A stretch of 64,000 nt of DNA from Omphalotus guepiniiformis (GCA_028554645.1 JAQOOI010000069.1:620001-684000), one strand, 5' to 3'; counted from the first letter of the stretch, positions 47,770-60,026 are shown. The notes: generated from the letters alone by a model not told the origin. Translations and numbers: made by a program.

Positions 47770-48517
47770 ATTGCAGGAAAGAGCTAGGGAACTTGCCACT
47801 AGGCAAGAAGAGCTGATAAAGGATTGGATTTAAGGTTAGTTTGATAGAGTGGGTCCATTGCTTGTACGCAGAGCCTTTTTTGTATGCACAGATTCCATAG
47901 AGGAACTAGTGATCGGCGGCAGCTTACTGCATCCTATCTCCAGTTAGGGTCATTTATTCTGATGCGAAATGCGAAACACAACACCCGCGATTGGGCTGGC
48001 CCTCTCCTGGCCTCCGCGGGCCGCCGACAACCGAATTCAAATTGTGAAGCGTTTCAGTGCAGGGTTGGAGAGTGTTGGTAGGTTTTTTCCAGGGCAAGAC
48101 AAAACCTTCGGCCTTATCCTTCAGCAATCCTTCAGCCCACACGTAAGCGACTAGCATGAATGGACCTACGGTTTTACAGAAGGAGTTCTAGGGAGTTCTC
48201 TATCAGTATCATGCGGTCACCGGGTCGGCTGATAATGACTTAAATTTTACGAGAGACTCACGTATGTCGACCTCTCGTGTAGGTCCTAGTACAAAGCTCG
48301 ATGCTCGATTCATGAGTTCTAGAGGATTCGCAGGTTCATCTTTCCAGCTAAAACTTGCCCTGGCCTAGCTAGCTAGATCTACGGGCCCAAACGGAGTTGA
48401 AATTCGACAAGTATTAGTAAAGTAATATCAGAACATCGCAGTATCCAACTTCTACTCGGGTAGAACTGGGGACGACAGGACGACAATGCTAAGCCCGTTT
48501 CGCATGAAGGAGATTTA
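47770..48517. other. Spacer and presumed P450 promoter
   Basis: About 750 bp between the P450 start and the end of membrane protein copy 2. No coding sequence, repeat or clear TATA box was seen. Confidence 0.45.
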
Positions 48518-50629
48518 TTATACCGCTCCACCAGAGCCATAAGCCTTGCTATCCTGAAAACTACCGGTCAAAAAATTGGTCAGGTTCATACACTTGTACG
48601 GCGCTCACTGGATAGGTGTCTGTGGTTTTGTCGATACGAACCGAGATGTGATCCTGCGCTGATGTTGTACCCGCGAGCTGTGAATCATTCGATTTGTGCA
48701 TGAGCACGAAGCTGTAGCACATTATTGTGTAACTCACCTCAACCCTGTGTGAACCCAACGCACTCGCAGGCAGCGACATTGCGTAGTTTTCGGTAGAAAC
48801 AGGTTCGGATCCGTGGCGAATATAGTCTCTAGAGTTCAACGTCACCAATAGACAATTTGTGTAAACTGTTCGGGTGTATGTGTCAAATTGCTTCTCAGCC
48901 GGATGAACAGACGACTTACATCGGGCCACTTATTGAGTTCAAGTATCAGATCTCATCAGCAGTTCCATCGCTAAAGGAGGGAAGATACTTACTTGTGACA
49001 TAAATGAAGATATAAATGAAGGTTCCAGGAGCCGCTTCGAGCTGTAAGGTGTATTAGTACACAAGAAGACTCCCACATATGTATCCCTTACCAAGATGAC
49101 TGTGAGTACTGAACATAGACTAGTCGGTAGGCCTGAACACACATTTCGTTGCATAAGAGATCTACCACGCCATAACATGAACTTCACGCACCCGTGTTGA
49201 AGGAGAATATGATCTAGGCGTCAAGTTCAAAGATCGTGTATACCCCGAGAGTGATTATTAGCACTCACTAATCTATTGAGCATATCAGTCGAACGCCTGT
49301 ACCCTGTCTTTGAGTGATGCAGCAGAACTATCAAAAAGAGCGAGATTGATAGATCCGCAAGAAGGCCAAGGACGTTAGTGACTATCGAAATGTCCTGGAA
49401 CATCGCCGATGAGCACAATCATTGAGTGAGTGCGATGAAGGGACTTGCATCTTGTAACGCAAGTTCCGCTAATGTGGTATACTGAGACAGACTAATACAA
49501 CTCAAGTCAGGTTCTGCGTGCAACTTGAATACTCACCTGACGCCAATGAAGTCTAGATATGATGGTCAGAAGTTGATGAATACGCAACCCAAGACGCTTA
49601 CAGAGAAGTGTGGCTGTGAGCTTCATTTTAGCTACTGCTTTTGATGACGAGGAAATCGAAACTACTTACCATAGGTCCCAATGCTACATAACGACTGGAG
49701 AAGCAGGAACAATTGAGTTTGATGGATGTACTACAAACCAATCATAATGGACGTACCACAAATGCTGCTAATAGCCAGTTTTTACTGACTAGGGTAGGAA
49801 TTAGCTGACAGAGCTGAATATCAATGTCTAAGCCTTACGAATATATACACGGTAACAGTAAAAGCTGTGACGTTACAAGATTAGCTGGATTAACCTCAGA
49901 AGCAAGTTGTGTTCGTCGCTTACTGTTGAACTAGAAAAGCGATTGCCCCGCTGAATATGAGCTCGATGATGAGGTTTCTTCATGATATCATCAGTGACAG
50001 GTTTTGGAAGCAGTCAGGTCACTAACGGAACGAGATGGCCCAGGAAAGCGGGATTTCCTTGGTCTACGTAGAGCTGACAGTGAGTTACGCTACAACACGA
50101 AGTTTTTTACGCACTGGTCACCGTGTACTCATAAACCGCAGCTTTTATAGCAAATATCAGTAAACTTTACAAGGAGCAAACATAAGATTTGATTCACCGT
50201 AGAGAAAACCAATCTGACAAGTATCGCATACAAGAACGAGCGCGACCTAAAACAGCGATCGGTTTGAGATGGACAGATATAGGCGGGCGGAATAGTCATT
50301 GCACACACCAATAATTGAGTGGCCCAGTTATCGCGTTTGCTGTACCGACGAAAATAGAACCAGGCCTGCATACAACCAGCTATAGGCAGATCAGGAATAT
50401 TGTTGATATGCTGTGATTCATTTAACGCATCTGACCTCCGTATAGTCTTCGAAGGAATTTCAGTAAATTAAAGAAAGTCCATAATGCAGTTCGTAATTCG
50501 AGAACTCACATGCAACAAATGACGACAGAGTGAAAGAGAAAACCCAGGCTATTAACAGTCAGCTCTACATCCCAGCGAGTGTAGCAGCAACGAGCCTCAC
50601 GTCGTGTCGAGGTTGATAGGAACCGCCAT
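48518..50629 (-). CDS. DUF6534-like multi-pass membrane protein, copy 2
   Basis: Twenty-two minus-strand exons join to 316 residues: 50629-50601, 50548-50510, 50446-50436, 50379-50309, 50246-50198, 50141-50115, 50063-50027, 49977-49924, 49864-49839, 49788-49757, 49694-49670, 49613-49602, 49552-49537, 49491-49449, 49394-49269, 49213-49192, 49132-49092, 49041-48993, 48928-48920, 48865-48738, 48677-48609, 48553-48518. Blocks match copy 1: GCMQAWFYFRRYSKRD, VALVLVCDTCQIG, DISIVTNVLGLLADLSISLF, SKTGYRRSTDMLNRL, FNTGLPTSLC and YTNCLLVTLNSRDYIR. About seven hydrophobic membrane segments are visible, with a polar tail ending in DSKAYGSGGAV. Intron 49395-49448 begins GCAAGT (GC-AG), where copy 1 has a GT donor. 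Exons of 9, 11, 12 and 16 nt occur. The 9-nt exon is made by one intron absent from copy 1. The frame is fully open, so the gene looks functional; its role is unknown. Confidence 0.8.
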
Positions 50630-51652
50630 TACTGAAAGATGTCGAGTCTCAGGAGGATTAGAATGTGGCAGGACAAAAAGCTACAGTGTCATCTGCTATT
50701 AGCTCTTATTGATGTCATGCCAGTGCGCATTTTAGCCCTGAAAGCGCACACCGGATCTATTTACTAATTGAGATTCAATATGAGGTCGCCGTGTTGTAGT
50801 CCGGTTGCTACAGGTTGCTCCCAGCCCTGTGGGTTTATTATTTGAAGCGGTTGAGTTTGAACAGGGACATCTAACTCGAGAGATACATCTCAATGAGACA
50901 TCGGAGAGGTCAAATACGGCTGAACTTACATCCAAATCGCCTTGTGCAGACATTCGCGCCCAGTGGGATAAAGAGAAGACTTAAACGACGCCTAACGCGT
51001 TCACGTACGATTGATGTTGTTCAAGTTTCAAGTTGAAGGTGGGCGCTCGAGGCGCCGTGCATGTGACGCCGGAAAATTCTGGAAAACGACGACAACGGAT
51101 GTACCCTCTTGTACTTGCATTCATCTTACTCGTTGGTTGGCCCGCTTCAAATTCGAACAATGGCAAGCCTGGGCTAGCATGCTGATATGATGTATGTCCA
51201 AATCACAGTAAGGGGAAAAAAACTTCCATGTACCGTTCTCAGCTTCCAGACTTAAATCGGAACTTTCAGTACACGTTTATTAGTGATATGCCGATGCCAG
51301 AACAAGTATGCTGAGTCGACGAAAAATGGGGGGATTGGATTACAGGGTATACGATCTCGGAGGATCTATAATGGGGCTCCTTGCCTAGGCGGAAACTATG
51401 TGGTATGTATGCATTTTTGCGTCAGAGAGTGAAGATATTGAACAGGGATGCATTTAGCCTTTCCCTCGCAATGCTCGCCCTGAATTCCCGCTGTCTATCA
51501 CTGTCCAGCGCTTCAATTTTCCGACAACTAGAGGGAAGGGAGTGAAGTGGCTGCTGTTTGCATTTCCTCGAATGTTGCACCTCCCATCGCCAGTTCCAGC
51601 CTGGTCCCTCAGGAGGCAACAACCTGCAAATTATGAAGACAATGGACATATT
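50630..51652. other. Intergenic region
   Basis: About 1 kb between two minus-strand genes; it should contain the promoter of membrane protein copy 2. Short minus-strand frames (50732-50953, 51422-51649) have no recognisable content. Nothing else is seen. Confidence 0.45.
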
Positions 51653-52707
51653 CTAGGACAAGTCCTGCCACATTGAGGTTGAAGGCGAGATCTGTTCCGA
51701 TTCATAAACAAGCGCGATCGTGTGCTTCTGCTCCTTTTCTTGGACAAACACCCGGCTTTCAGATTTTGTTCGTACTACTCGGGATCCTGACCCTGAGGTG
51801 TGATTATTTGGACTCTTCTGAAAACTGTTGTCATGTTTTATCGTCTGGACAAGGTTGTCATACATACCGCGACTGGGCTCTCGAGCGGTCGAATGTTTTT
51901 GCTCCTGCTGCGTTGCACCCTCTCTCTGTTCCACTTTTCCTCCATCACTGCAACCTGTCGTCTCATTGAGGTCAGTTCGGACCGCAATTGCTCCATTTCA
52001 CCCTCCCTTTCGTTCAGCCCCGCAAGTGCTGCAAGCATTCTCCTTCTATCCTGGTCCCCTTGCTGCTCTCTCTCGTGCAGGCGCTGCTGGGATTCGGCCC
52101 AGGCAACCTTCATCAAAGCGTCCTTTTTCTGAAGCTCCAAATCCTTTTTACGCAGCGCATATATCCGCCAATTCACCTGAGCCTCTGCTCGTTCGATTTC
52201 ACTCTCCCGTTCTTCCAACTCCAACATTCGCAAAGCCAATTCTTCACGAATCTCCGCCACATCGACGTCTTCTTGGAAATACAACTCTTTTCTGAGAGCC
52301 GCTTGCCTCGGACTCGAATCAGGATCCGTGTGCTCAGGCGTCCTAGATCTGTTATGCCGTGACGACCCGGTCGATTTGCTTAGGGTCTCTGTCGACGGGC
52401 AGCGATGGATATCTGAGCGATGAACGGGACTCTTTTCCAAGCTTCGCCTCCGCTGTCTTTCTCTCTCCACTTCCATCTCGAATGTGTCTTCCTTCAATTG
52501 CGCAATCTTCTTTGTCGCCCGAAGGTACTCTGCAACCTCTCGCGCACCAACACCTCCGAACAATGTATGCCATTCGGTCTTAAACAACGGCTGTGGACTC
52601 GAGGTGCTATCTGAATCCTTAATAACCTGAAGTTTAAGTGCGCCATCAATTTTCGCGCGAAGAGCCACCTTCCAGGTCTCGCTAGGCTCGATTGTGTCGT
52701 CGTTCAT
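51653..52707 (-). CDS. Coiled-coil protein of unknown function
   Basis: Exon 52707-51868, a 50-nt intron (GTATGT...TTTTCAG) and exon 51817-51653 give 334 residues. Without splicing the first frame stops at 51838 after 289 residues, so the C-terminus is less certain. The first 110 residues hold a small ordered region (FKTEWHTLFGGVGAREVAEYLRATKK, in parts WHTLFGG and AEYLRATKKIAQL). A basic Ser/Arg stretch follows (RRRSLEKSPVHRSD, SSRHNRSRTPEH). From about 145 to 270 the sequence is a long Glu/Arg/Gln/Leu-rich coiled coil (IREELALRMLELEERESEIE, LNEREGEMEQLRSELTSMRR). No catalytic motif is seen. It is probably a structural or scaffold protein; no named family is recognised. Confidence 0.6.
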
Positions 52708-55299
52708 AATCTGATAGGAAATCCGTTGGACAAAGACAGGTATTGTTCAGCCTTTCGTAGGCTCGAGGAGTATGCAGGCGATTGCTTGAACCCTTAGAAG
52801 TGGGCATGTGCATAAGTAGACTCAGCGAAGTCCTGCCACGCTTCATCCTCATGGCTGCGATTGCGGACTATAGTCCCGACTCCCAGGACGCTGAAAATAT
52901 CGATACGTAAACCTCGAGGATACAGTCGAGCATACACCAGTCAAGTGATCGATATGAATGTCTAGCTATCACCAAATAATCACTATCACTCCCGGGTCTC
53001 TGCGACCCTCACAAACTCCTGGCAAGCACCACACCAACCATTCAGTCCGACTTCTGGACTCTTCCGGAGGGCTCAAAGAATCTAGCCATGAGATTGGCGA
53101 TATTACTTCTAGACCTAATCACATGTTTTCTTTGTCCCAATACGAGAACATACATAAGTCAGTGAGTACACGATACTCTGCGATACCCACAACTTCAGCA
53201 TCTTACACGTCCAGAACATGATTCCTATCATGGGCCCCACTGCGGGAAAAAGACCAGTAGCGACGCTACGCCAAGTGACGGCGAAGTAGCCATGTGCACT
53301 ACGCAAGACCTGATATGTTCGTAATTCGAAGGAGAAACCCGCTCGTACACAGTCGTACACTCGGACGGACGGCAGCTGGACAGAGTTCATACAATCTCGT
53401 AACGGAAATTGACCAATAGGCTGATGTGGGTCCTTTCATCATTACAGGTGATTGCTTCTATGTCTGGCTAGTCCTTTGATCCCCTTAGGTGTCCTAGATG
53501 CAATTCTGCTTGAGAAAGCAGTTTGGGGAATCACATTCCGAGTCGCCCGAACTCACTGCTCTTGATCAATACCGATCGCCTTGTGCTGCAGTCTCATTTC
53601 CGGGTGACATGCTTGGCAGAGTGATCGTTCGTTCGAGTTTGTTCGGTCTACTATGTCACGTTAGTACCGGGGATACAATGCATACAGGAACTTCCGTGCA
53701 CCCATACAGACCCATACTTAGGCCTCAGAAACCATCATACGGAGCCCCGGAGCCTTGTGGTTGACCATGACTATCTCCGGTATGTATATATGTCAAGACT
53801 CACGATTCGAACTCCAAATCATGCTATCTTCGATTACCGCACCCGTCTTGCCGATTACAAGGGGTACCATTATTTGAACAGGTGCCGCGGGACTTGTATC
53901 TGATTTTTCCTTTCCATGCTCCTCCTACCAAATTCTCGAATTCTATATGGAAATGTGAAATTACGCGTGAATTAAGCACCCATGCTTCTAGAGGTCAGAG
54001 AAATCGGTTGGGTGCGAGCGCTCGAGCGAGCTCTTACCTGCTCTTACCTGCTCTTACCTCAAGCTTCGGCATTGGCTGAGGTGTGAATATTGGCAGTGAA
54101 TATCCCCGTCTAATGATTGAAGTTACCGATATCATACTACGCTTTCATTTCCCCCACAAAGCACCGTGGACATCGATGGTGATAGGGAAGGATAGGATGC
54201 CCCGATTCAACAGCTATTAGTAAGTTCCAGCTCTCTACCCTCATTTCTGCGCCTTAGATACTCAATAGATCCCTGTACAATCTTTCAACAGTCCGAGTTT
54301 TTCGTCAACTTGTTGCCCGAATGTGAGAGGCTGAAGTGTGTACATTGTCTTTTGACTTGATGTTGAATACCTGTCTACTGGCATGCATAGTTTGTCAAGG
54401 TCAGATTTATCATCCCGAGCAACCAACTCTGAGCTGCTCCCATGGATCGACAATCGTTCAGGGAACTCATCATTCAATATATTTAATTGCACTCAATCAT
54501 CCCGCGATGATAGATTACACTACTGAGGGCCTATGACGACCAGTACACCTAGGTACACTTTCATCAGCCTTTGGGAGAATCTCCATTTGCTCGCCGACTC
54601 TCAGGATATAAGTCCCTTTAAACGCACGTATTTAGTCGGCCCGATAAAAACTTAGTCAGCTTCCTAAATCCATCGGGGCTGGATCTCCGTCGCCTAACCC
54701 GCGTAACACACTTCGCTCGCTACCACTCGCGCCGAGCACGGCTCTTGCTCAGGGTGTCGTTCTCTCTCAGTGTAGGTACTATTCACAACAGCCTCTTTGA
54801 CATAGCCCAGAGAGGAGCTGGAAATGTGGTACATTCTCTGCCTTACAGACAAATGTATGTATGTAGATATGTATAATGGTACAGGTAGTATACATATTAA
54901 TATACATGCATTTCTATAGATCAAACAAATGGTGCGAACAACCACAGTTGTTTCCTGCCGCATCCGGCACTCACAATCAAAAAATGATGGCCCAACGAGG
55001 TATTTTACATCAATTACCTACTGGTACCCATGAAAACTGATTTCTGGGCTCTCGCCGAGTGTGCCGTCTTAAAAAGTGATTAAAACACGCGTGTTTTAAG
55101 TCGGCTATCTTAAAACACAACTTATTGAGCACTTATTTCACTTATCTCACCCAACTTACCACTTATTTACATCTTTTGTTACAAGAAGCCATGGGGGAGT
55201 GTAGATGACATTTTCAGAATGATAAATAATGTATATACTCTGGTCTGTATGCAGCTTTCAGACCAACAGATGTAAGAGGAATACTATCTAAGTACTACT
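52708..55299. other. Gene-free region left of the CGCG-rich block
   Basis: About 2.6 kb without a defensible coding frame. CTCTTACCTG is repeated three times in tandem at 54031-54060 next to a GAGCGCTCGAGCGAGCTC inverted stretch. A perfect 20-bp palindrome, TTAAAACACGCGTGTTTTAA, lies at 55080-55099. From about 55.3 kb composition changes and CGCG becomes frequent. Confidence 0.4.
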
Positions 55300-55417
55300 C
55301 CAGGCTCGAGGTCTTGTCTGCCTGCACAAAAAGTCGCGGGGGCTCGGGACGACGGAGTTGCAGTGAGCATGTGACCGTGCAACTCAGCGGACCCAAGGAC
55401 CGGGTTGACGGTTTCAG

Positions 55418-55443
55418 ACGGGCTCGTCCGCGGACGAGCCCGT
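55418..55443. repeat. Perfect 26-bp palindrome
   Basis: The arm ACGGGCTCGTCCG is followed directly by its reverse complement, with CCGCGG at the centre. It could form a strong hairpin or be a dimeric protein site. Confidence 0.85.
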
Positions 55444-55842
55444 GAAAAGCTGGAAGGGGCAAGGGCTCGTCTGGACCGCTGAGGTCAGCAGACCACCCCT
55501 CGCGGCACTTGCTGCCTCTCGTCAGAGAGCTCACGTCATCGGGATCAAACTTTATACACGCTGATGTGCTTGGTATGGGGTATGAATGAGAAGAAGTGCT
55601 AACTAACTCGAATGAATCTATCAAGCACTCAAAACACACACACAACACACAAAGACTTTTAAGTTCGTGGGGTTTGGGGGACTAACAAACTCTGTGAAGC
55701 GAATAAGGTTGTTGTAAGAGGAACGCGGAGACACAGTCAAAACCGACGCGGCACAGATAACTCTATGCTACACACCACTCAAACGAACTAACGCGTAACT
55801 TTAACAAATCACCGCGACCAGTGACTACAAACGATACAACAA

Positions 55843-55993
55843 CCAGACGATTGTTGGGAGATGCCAGACGACTTCTCACTTAGTGGAGTTGGGTATAGGA
55901 GGATTTCAGAACTGCCAGACGACGAGTTCAACGAGTGACCAGACGATCCACTCTTATTCGCACTACACACACAGGCTCCGCGGTACCAGACGA
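55843..55993. repeat. Five direct copies of CCAGACGA
   Basis: CCAGACGA occurs at 55843, 55864, 55915, 55939 and 55986, all in the same orientation within 151 bp of non-coding DNA. Confidence 0.8.
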
Positions 55994-57180
55994 TCCCGCT
56001 TGTAAACACTTAGGCACACTGACTTATGAACTAACGCGACGGTTAACACTTTAAAACTTCTAATCACTCCGAGGGACTTAAGCTTTTCCACACACAAATG
56101 CTATTAGCTCTATGGGGGGCTCGGGAACCTGTCCTTCCTTGCCCAGGTTCTATTTCTTATATACAGTATCTCTATTTACATAGTACAAACAAATGTCGCG
56201 ATACTTGACAGTTATGAGATATATGGTGCATATGGTGCACCGCGTAAGGTAGGGATGAAGTATAGTACGCGGTAACAGGGTATCCTATATCGGGTTATAA
56301 TCTTGCCGCTTTTAGAAAGTATCGCGGTAGTTCGCTAACGCTGTGTCTCCTTACGTGTTCTACTTCCGCGTCGTCGGAAGTACTTCGTGTTACATCGTAC
56401 GTCTAGACCCTTCTGTGGCTCAACAGTGGTCATTAGATATGACTAGTGCACGGAGCTACTGCTACCTGGTTTCTAAGTCTGGCCTTCTGAGTAGTGCCGC
56501 GGTACCTCGTTACCTACGCGTTGGTTTATACAGTATTGGGGCCATCAAGTTATACACGTCAGACCTTAGAACAAGTGCCGCGACGCTTTACTTGAGTGCA
56601 TACTTAGGTAATACCTACACTGAGAAGACCCATTTAGTGCCGTTCTACAGTCTTGTACACCTTTGTACACATATACTAGTGGTTGAATGTGCGTAATACA
56701 CCGCGGAACTTAGGACTATACAGTGTACTTAGTAGGTTTGTACTGGAGTGATCAATCCCGCGAGGCCGAAAATGGTAGTGGTATTCCCGCGGTCGTATCA
56801 TCTCCCCCTGACTAAAATATCGACTGTCCCAGTCGCTGGGGTCCTACTCAGGGTCTATCCCGGAAAGGCGCATCAACCTCCCTTTTCTGGATATCACAAC
56901 TTCTTTCTGACTCATGTAGCGCTCTCCCTCCTTCTTGTCACATCACATGCCATCACGTTACCTTATTGGTAAATCGCCGCGTCTCTTCATTCCTCATCGT
57001 CCGGTTACGTTAGTTCCCGGACATACCGGTTATTCAGTTAATGGATTGCCATCGCTTCTTTGTCAAAGCTGTATGTCGTACCCTGAATAAGTGTGTAATA
57101 CATCAAACTTTTGCTCTCGCGTCTTCTAGGAATGGAACTTGATACTGGCACCATTCTGAGGACCCCATCGCCGCGAGGTG
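55994..57180. other. Non-coding part of the CGCG-rich block
   Basis: About 1.2 kb upstream of the first plus-strand gene. A 117-codon frame (56343-56696) has no family resemblance. The stretch carries about a dozen CGCG sites and a repeated AGTGCCG word (56494, 56574, 56637). Confidence 0.4.
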
Positions 57181-57187
57181 TATATAA
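57181..57187 (+). promoter_or_regulatory. TATA box of the first antisense gene
   Basis: TATATAA, 64 bp before the ATG at 57245, just after a CCGCGAGG. Confidence 0.5.
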
Positions 57188-57244
57188 CCTTCAGCGCCCG
57201 GGTGTCGAACTTCAACTTTTTGCTCCCTCTTTCATCACTGGTTT

Positions 57245-59522
57245 ATGCCTATCAAGGCTGAACCCCTTGACTATAACTCTTTAATAGTAAGTGACGCGGT
57301 ACTTTTTGCGTGTCTTCTTTGCTTAGCTCCGTTTGATAGGCTTTTTCTCCTACTGCTTCTGAGGCCGCCTTTATTATGCCTTCTTCTCAACCCTCGACTT
57401 CACGCGTACACAAACGAAGACGACGCGACGCTTCGCCTCGACCCTCTTCTACTTTGCCTTCCGTCCCGGACAGCTCACAGCGGTCTATATCCGCCGCGGA
57501 GCTTATCTTGCTTGAACAGATCCGTACCGGGCAACTTTCCGTTCAACCTTCCGCGGTACTCCCCATTCCTTCGAACATTCCCGAGGCTTTAGCACCCATA
57601 CGCCGTCGTCGAGAGCGCCGTGATAAGGCTTTGTCTGTTCTCAAGAAACGTCGTGCTCGTCATCCTAGTCAATCTGCTCTGGTTAGTTCCGCGTTCGTTT
57701 TATCTGTTGTATTTAACTAACTTGCGGTAGCTTACTCCCGTTACCGCTGAGGATCAGGCGAAATTCACCGATGACTTTTTGGCGTTCCGTGACGAGACCT
57801 ATTCGCTCCCTCCCGCGACTCCTGTGCCTACTGCCGTTACAACTCGTCCGCGGCCTCCTCGTACTTTGTCTGACTTGGAGCGCCAACCCTGGCCCACACG
57901 TCTAGTAAGTACTCCTTTGTTCCTTGTCTACTAACTCTTCTTCTCATTCTTATCCTTAGTTTGACGACGAGGCGGTCGAGTCTTCCAACGAGGGCTCTCC
58001 TCCTGCTGCCAAGCGTCGCCGTGGCCCTTTGCGCAAACGAGTAGAGAGTGATTCTGAGGCTTCCGCGGAGCCTGATAACTCCGTTGGTATTGTGGCTGCT
58101 GTATCCTCAGTGACGCGAGACTTGCCTCCCACAGCGCCAACTCCTCGCTTCGTGAGTAATTCCTGTTATTCCAACTAGTTTTACTCACTCTACTTCCCAG
58201 TCTTTTTCTCGTTCTCCCCCTCCTGTGGACTTATCGCAAGGGTTCACTGTTACTGCCGCGGAACCTTCGGTTCCTACGAACCTTATTCCTGTCACTCCTA
58301 CACGGTCCCCACTGGTGGAATCTGGTCCCGCGCCTCTCACTCCTTCTGGTGTCCCAGCCGCATTTTCTCCTCTGACTAGTACCGTACCCGTTCCTCCTGC
58401 TGTACCTGTGCTACCTTCAACTTCCGCGGTTCCTTCTTCTGTGGCAGGACCCTCGACTTTCGTGGAGCCTCCTGCTACTACTCAGGTTGGAACCAAGGTG
58501 AGTTCCTTCCCTGTTTAAGCTGCTTCGTTGCTTATTTCTTTTTCAGGGCAAAAGAAAAGCTTCGCGGAAGTCTAAACTAGCGACAAAAACTACCGCGTCA
58601 ACTATTCAAGAGGCCGACCGCTTTCGTACTCCCTCTCCTCGCCCAGGCGACCTCGAAACTAGACGTCGGTTCCTTCGTGAAGTCGAGGGTTACCCCCAAT
58701 ATTGGTACGAGAAAGTTTTCCCCGCCGCGGAGCACTTTGGTGCCTTTATTCCTCACAACCTTCATCCCATCGAGAAGGGGGACAAAGCCACCGCGGTGCC
58801 TACTACCGTAGGTGGCTCTTACGAAGGAGGGGTCCGCTGGTATACGGCTAACAACATCCCCGCAAATGGTTTCATTAACTATGACCTACCGGGTATGGTA
58901 CCTCCGCTGATGACAAGTCACATTCGCCTTCGCCAGATTGTGGCTTCTTCCGTGAACCTGGTAAGTTCTTCGATACTTTTTCTTCTTACTTCTCTGATTA
59001 CTTCTTAGCCCTCCATTCACTGTGGGTCGTGCATTATTCACGGCAAGCCTTGCGTCTTCGTCAAGGCCGGGGAGTCATGTAACGAGTGTCTTAGCAAGAA
59101 GGACTCCGCGTGCACCTTTCGTTATGGGATTCGCAAGATCGCGTTGGAGGATGAAGCTTTTCACAACCGCGGACTCTTTTCTGCGCGCCGTATGTCTTCT
59201 CCCTTACTACTTTCCCTTTTCTCTGATCTTTCCTTTAGATGCTATGTCTCTGCAACTTGAAGCGTCAATGCTTACTGACCGCTTGAATGAACAAGTTGCC
59301 GCGATGCACGGTATTCAGAAAATGGCTCAAGCCAAGATCGACGAACTCGCGGATGTTTTAGTACAGGGTTACTATAACTTCGGTCGCGACTATTTGACGC
59401 AGGTCCGCCTTAGTGGTGACCTTGCTCAAATGATTGTGGATGAGAAGATCCTGCCCGCCATCGAGGCTGGGCAGCTCAAATCAATCAACGCGGCATCCGA
59501 ACATCAGGCATATCAGAAATAG
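57245..59522 (+). CDS. Retroelement-associated protein with Zn2Cys6-spaced Cys cluster
   Basis: Exons 57245-57286, 57364-57681, 57731-57904, 57960-58151, 58201-58497, 58547-58960, 59009-59189, 59239-59522 give 633 residues; starting at the ATG at 57376 instead gives 615. All introns but the first are 48-55 nt, GT-AG. The N-terminal half is basic then Pro/Ser/Val-rich (KRRRRDASPRPSS, then a PVPPAVPVLP-type tract). A conserved-looking core follows: EVEGYPQYWYEKVFP-like (FLREVEGYPQYWYEKVFPAA) and VRWYTANNIPANGFINYDLP. Near residue 480-515 six cysteines are spaced C-X2-C-X6-C-X8-C-X2-C-X7-C, which fits the Zn(II)2Cys6 pattern, though the usual run of basic residues is weak. A helical C-terminal part follows (LNEQVAAMHGIQKMAQAKID). 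It lies antisense to, and downstream of, pol. Similar Cys-cluster proteins occur near basidiomycete transposons. A DNA-binding role is possible but unproven. Confidence 0.7.
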
Positions 59523-60026
59523 TGGTCCCTGCCTTCTCTGTTCATTTTCTTGCTCTGGTTCCGCGGAAGTAAAAGCTCTTAGTCTCGTAGTGTTTGTAGT
59601 ATCGCGGAGCTTGTTTTTTTTTCTTTATTTTATTACTTGGAAATGTTATTAGCTTTGTCTCGAGTGATTTTAAACTGTGTGACATTTTCCTTGTTCTATA
59701 AAATCGAAAATATTCAAGAAATTCTATGCGGCACTTTTCCCAAATTCACGCGATTCTACGCGGTACTAAACTGTACGCGGTGCTTTCTATTCCTACGACC
59801 CATTCAAATTTTACGCGATTCTACGCGGTACTAAACTGTACGCGGTGCTTTCTATTCCTACGACCCTTCCCCATCTTTGAAATCACAACTGTCCCCAGTT
59901 GTTTAGAACACTCGCGACGCTTGGTAAAGTACCATATGTTCCACCGCGTCAACTTTGAAGGACGGTGCGCGGAATTAGAATTCTACGCGGACAAGTTTCC
60001 TTCTGGTCCAGACTGCCCTGGCCAGT
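59523..60026. other. CGCG-rich spacer between the antisense genes
   Basis: About 500 bp with more than ten CGCG sites and a 65-bp-period tandem duplication. No coding sequence is supported. It presumably holds the terminator of the first gene and the promoter of the second. Confidence 0.5.
59748..59866. repeat. Tandem duplication, period 65 bp, three CGCG per unit
   Basis: Copies 59748-59801 and 59813-59866 are identical over 54 bp (starting ACGCGATTCTACGCGGTACT, ending CCTACGACCC), separated by 11 bp. Confidence 0.9.

Noticed and set aside
48561..48677. Unspliced 3' end of membrane protein copy 2 with stop at 48561
   Set aside because: Splicing at 48608 and 48554 gives a DSK start of the tail, as the equivalent intron does in copy 1, so the spliced end is preferred.
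55200..55660. LTR beginning TGTAGATG at 55200
   Set aside because: It cannot be checked without the partner repeat, and no primer-binding or polypurine tract is convincing.
56343..56696. 117-codon plus-strand frame as a gene
   Set aside because: Random-looking composition, no splice support, and repeated AGTGCCG words more consistent with non-coding repeats.
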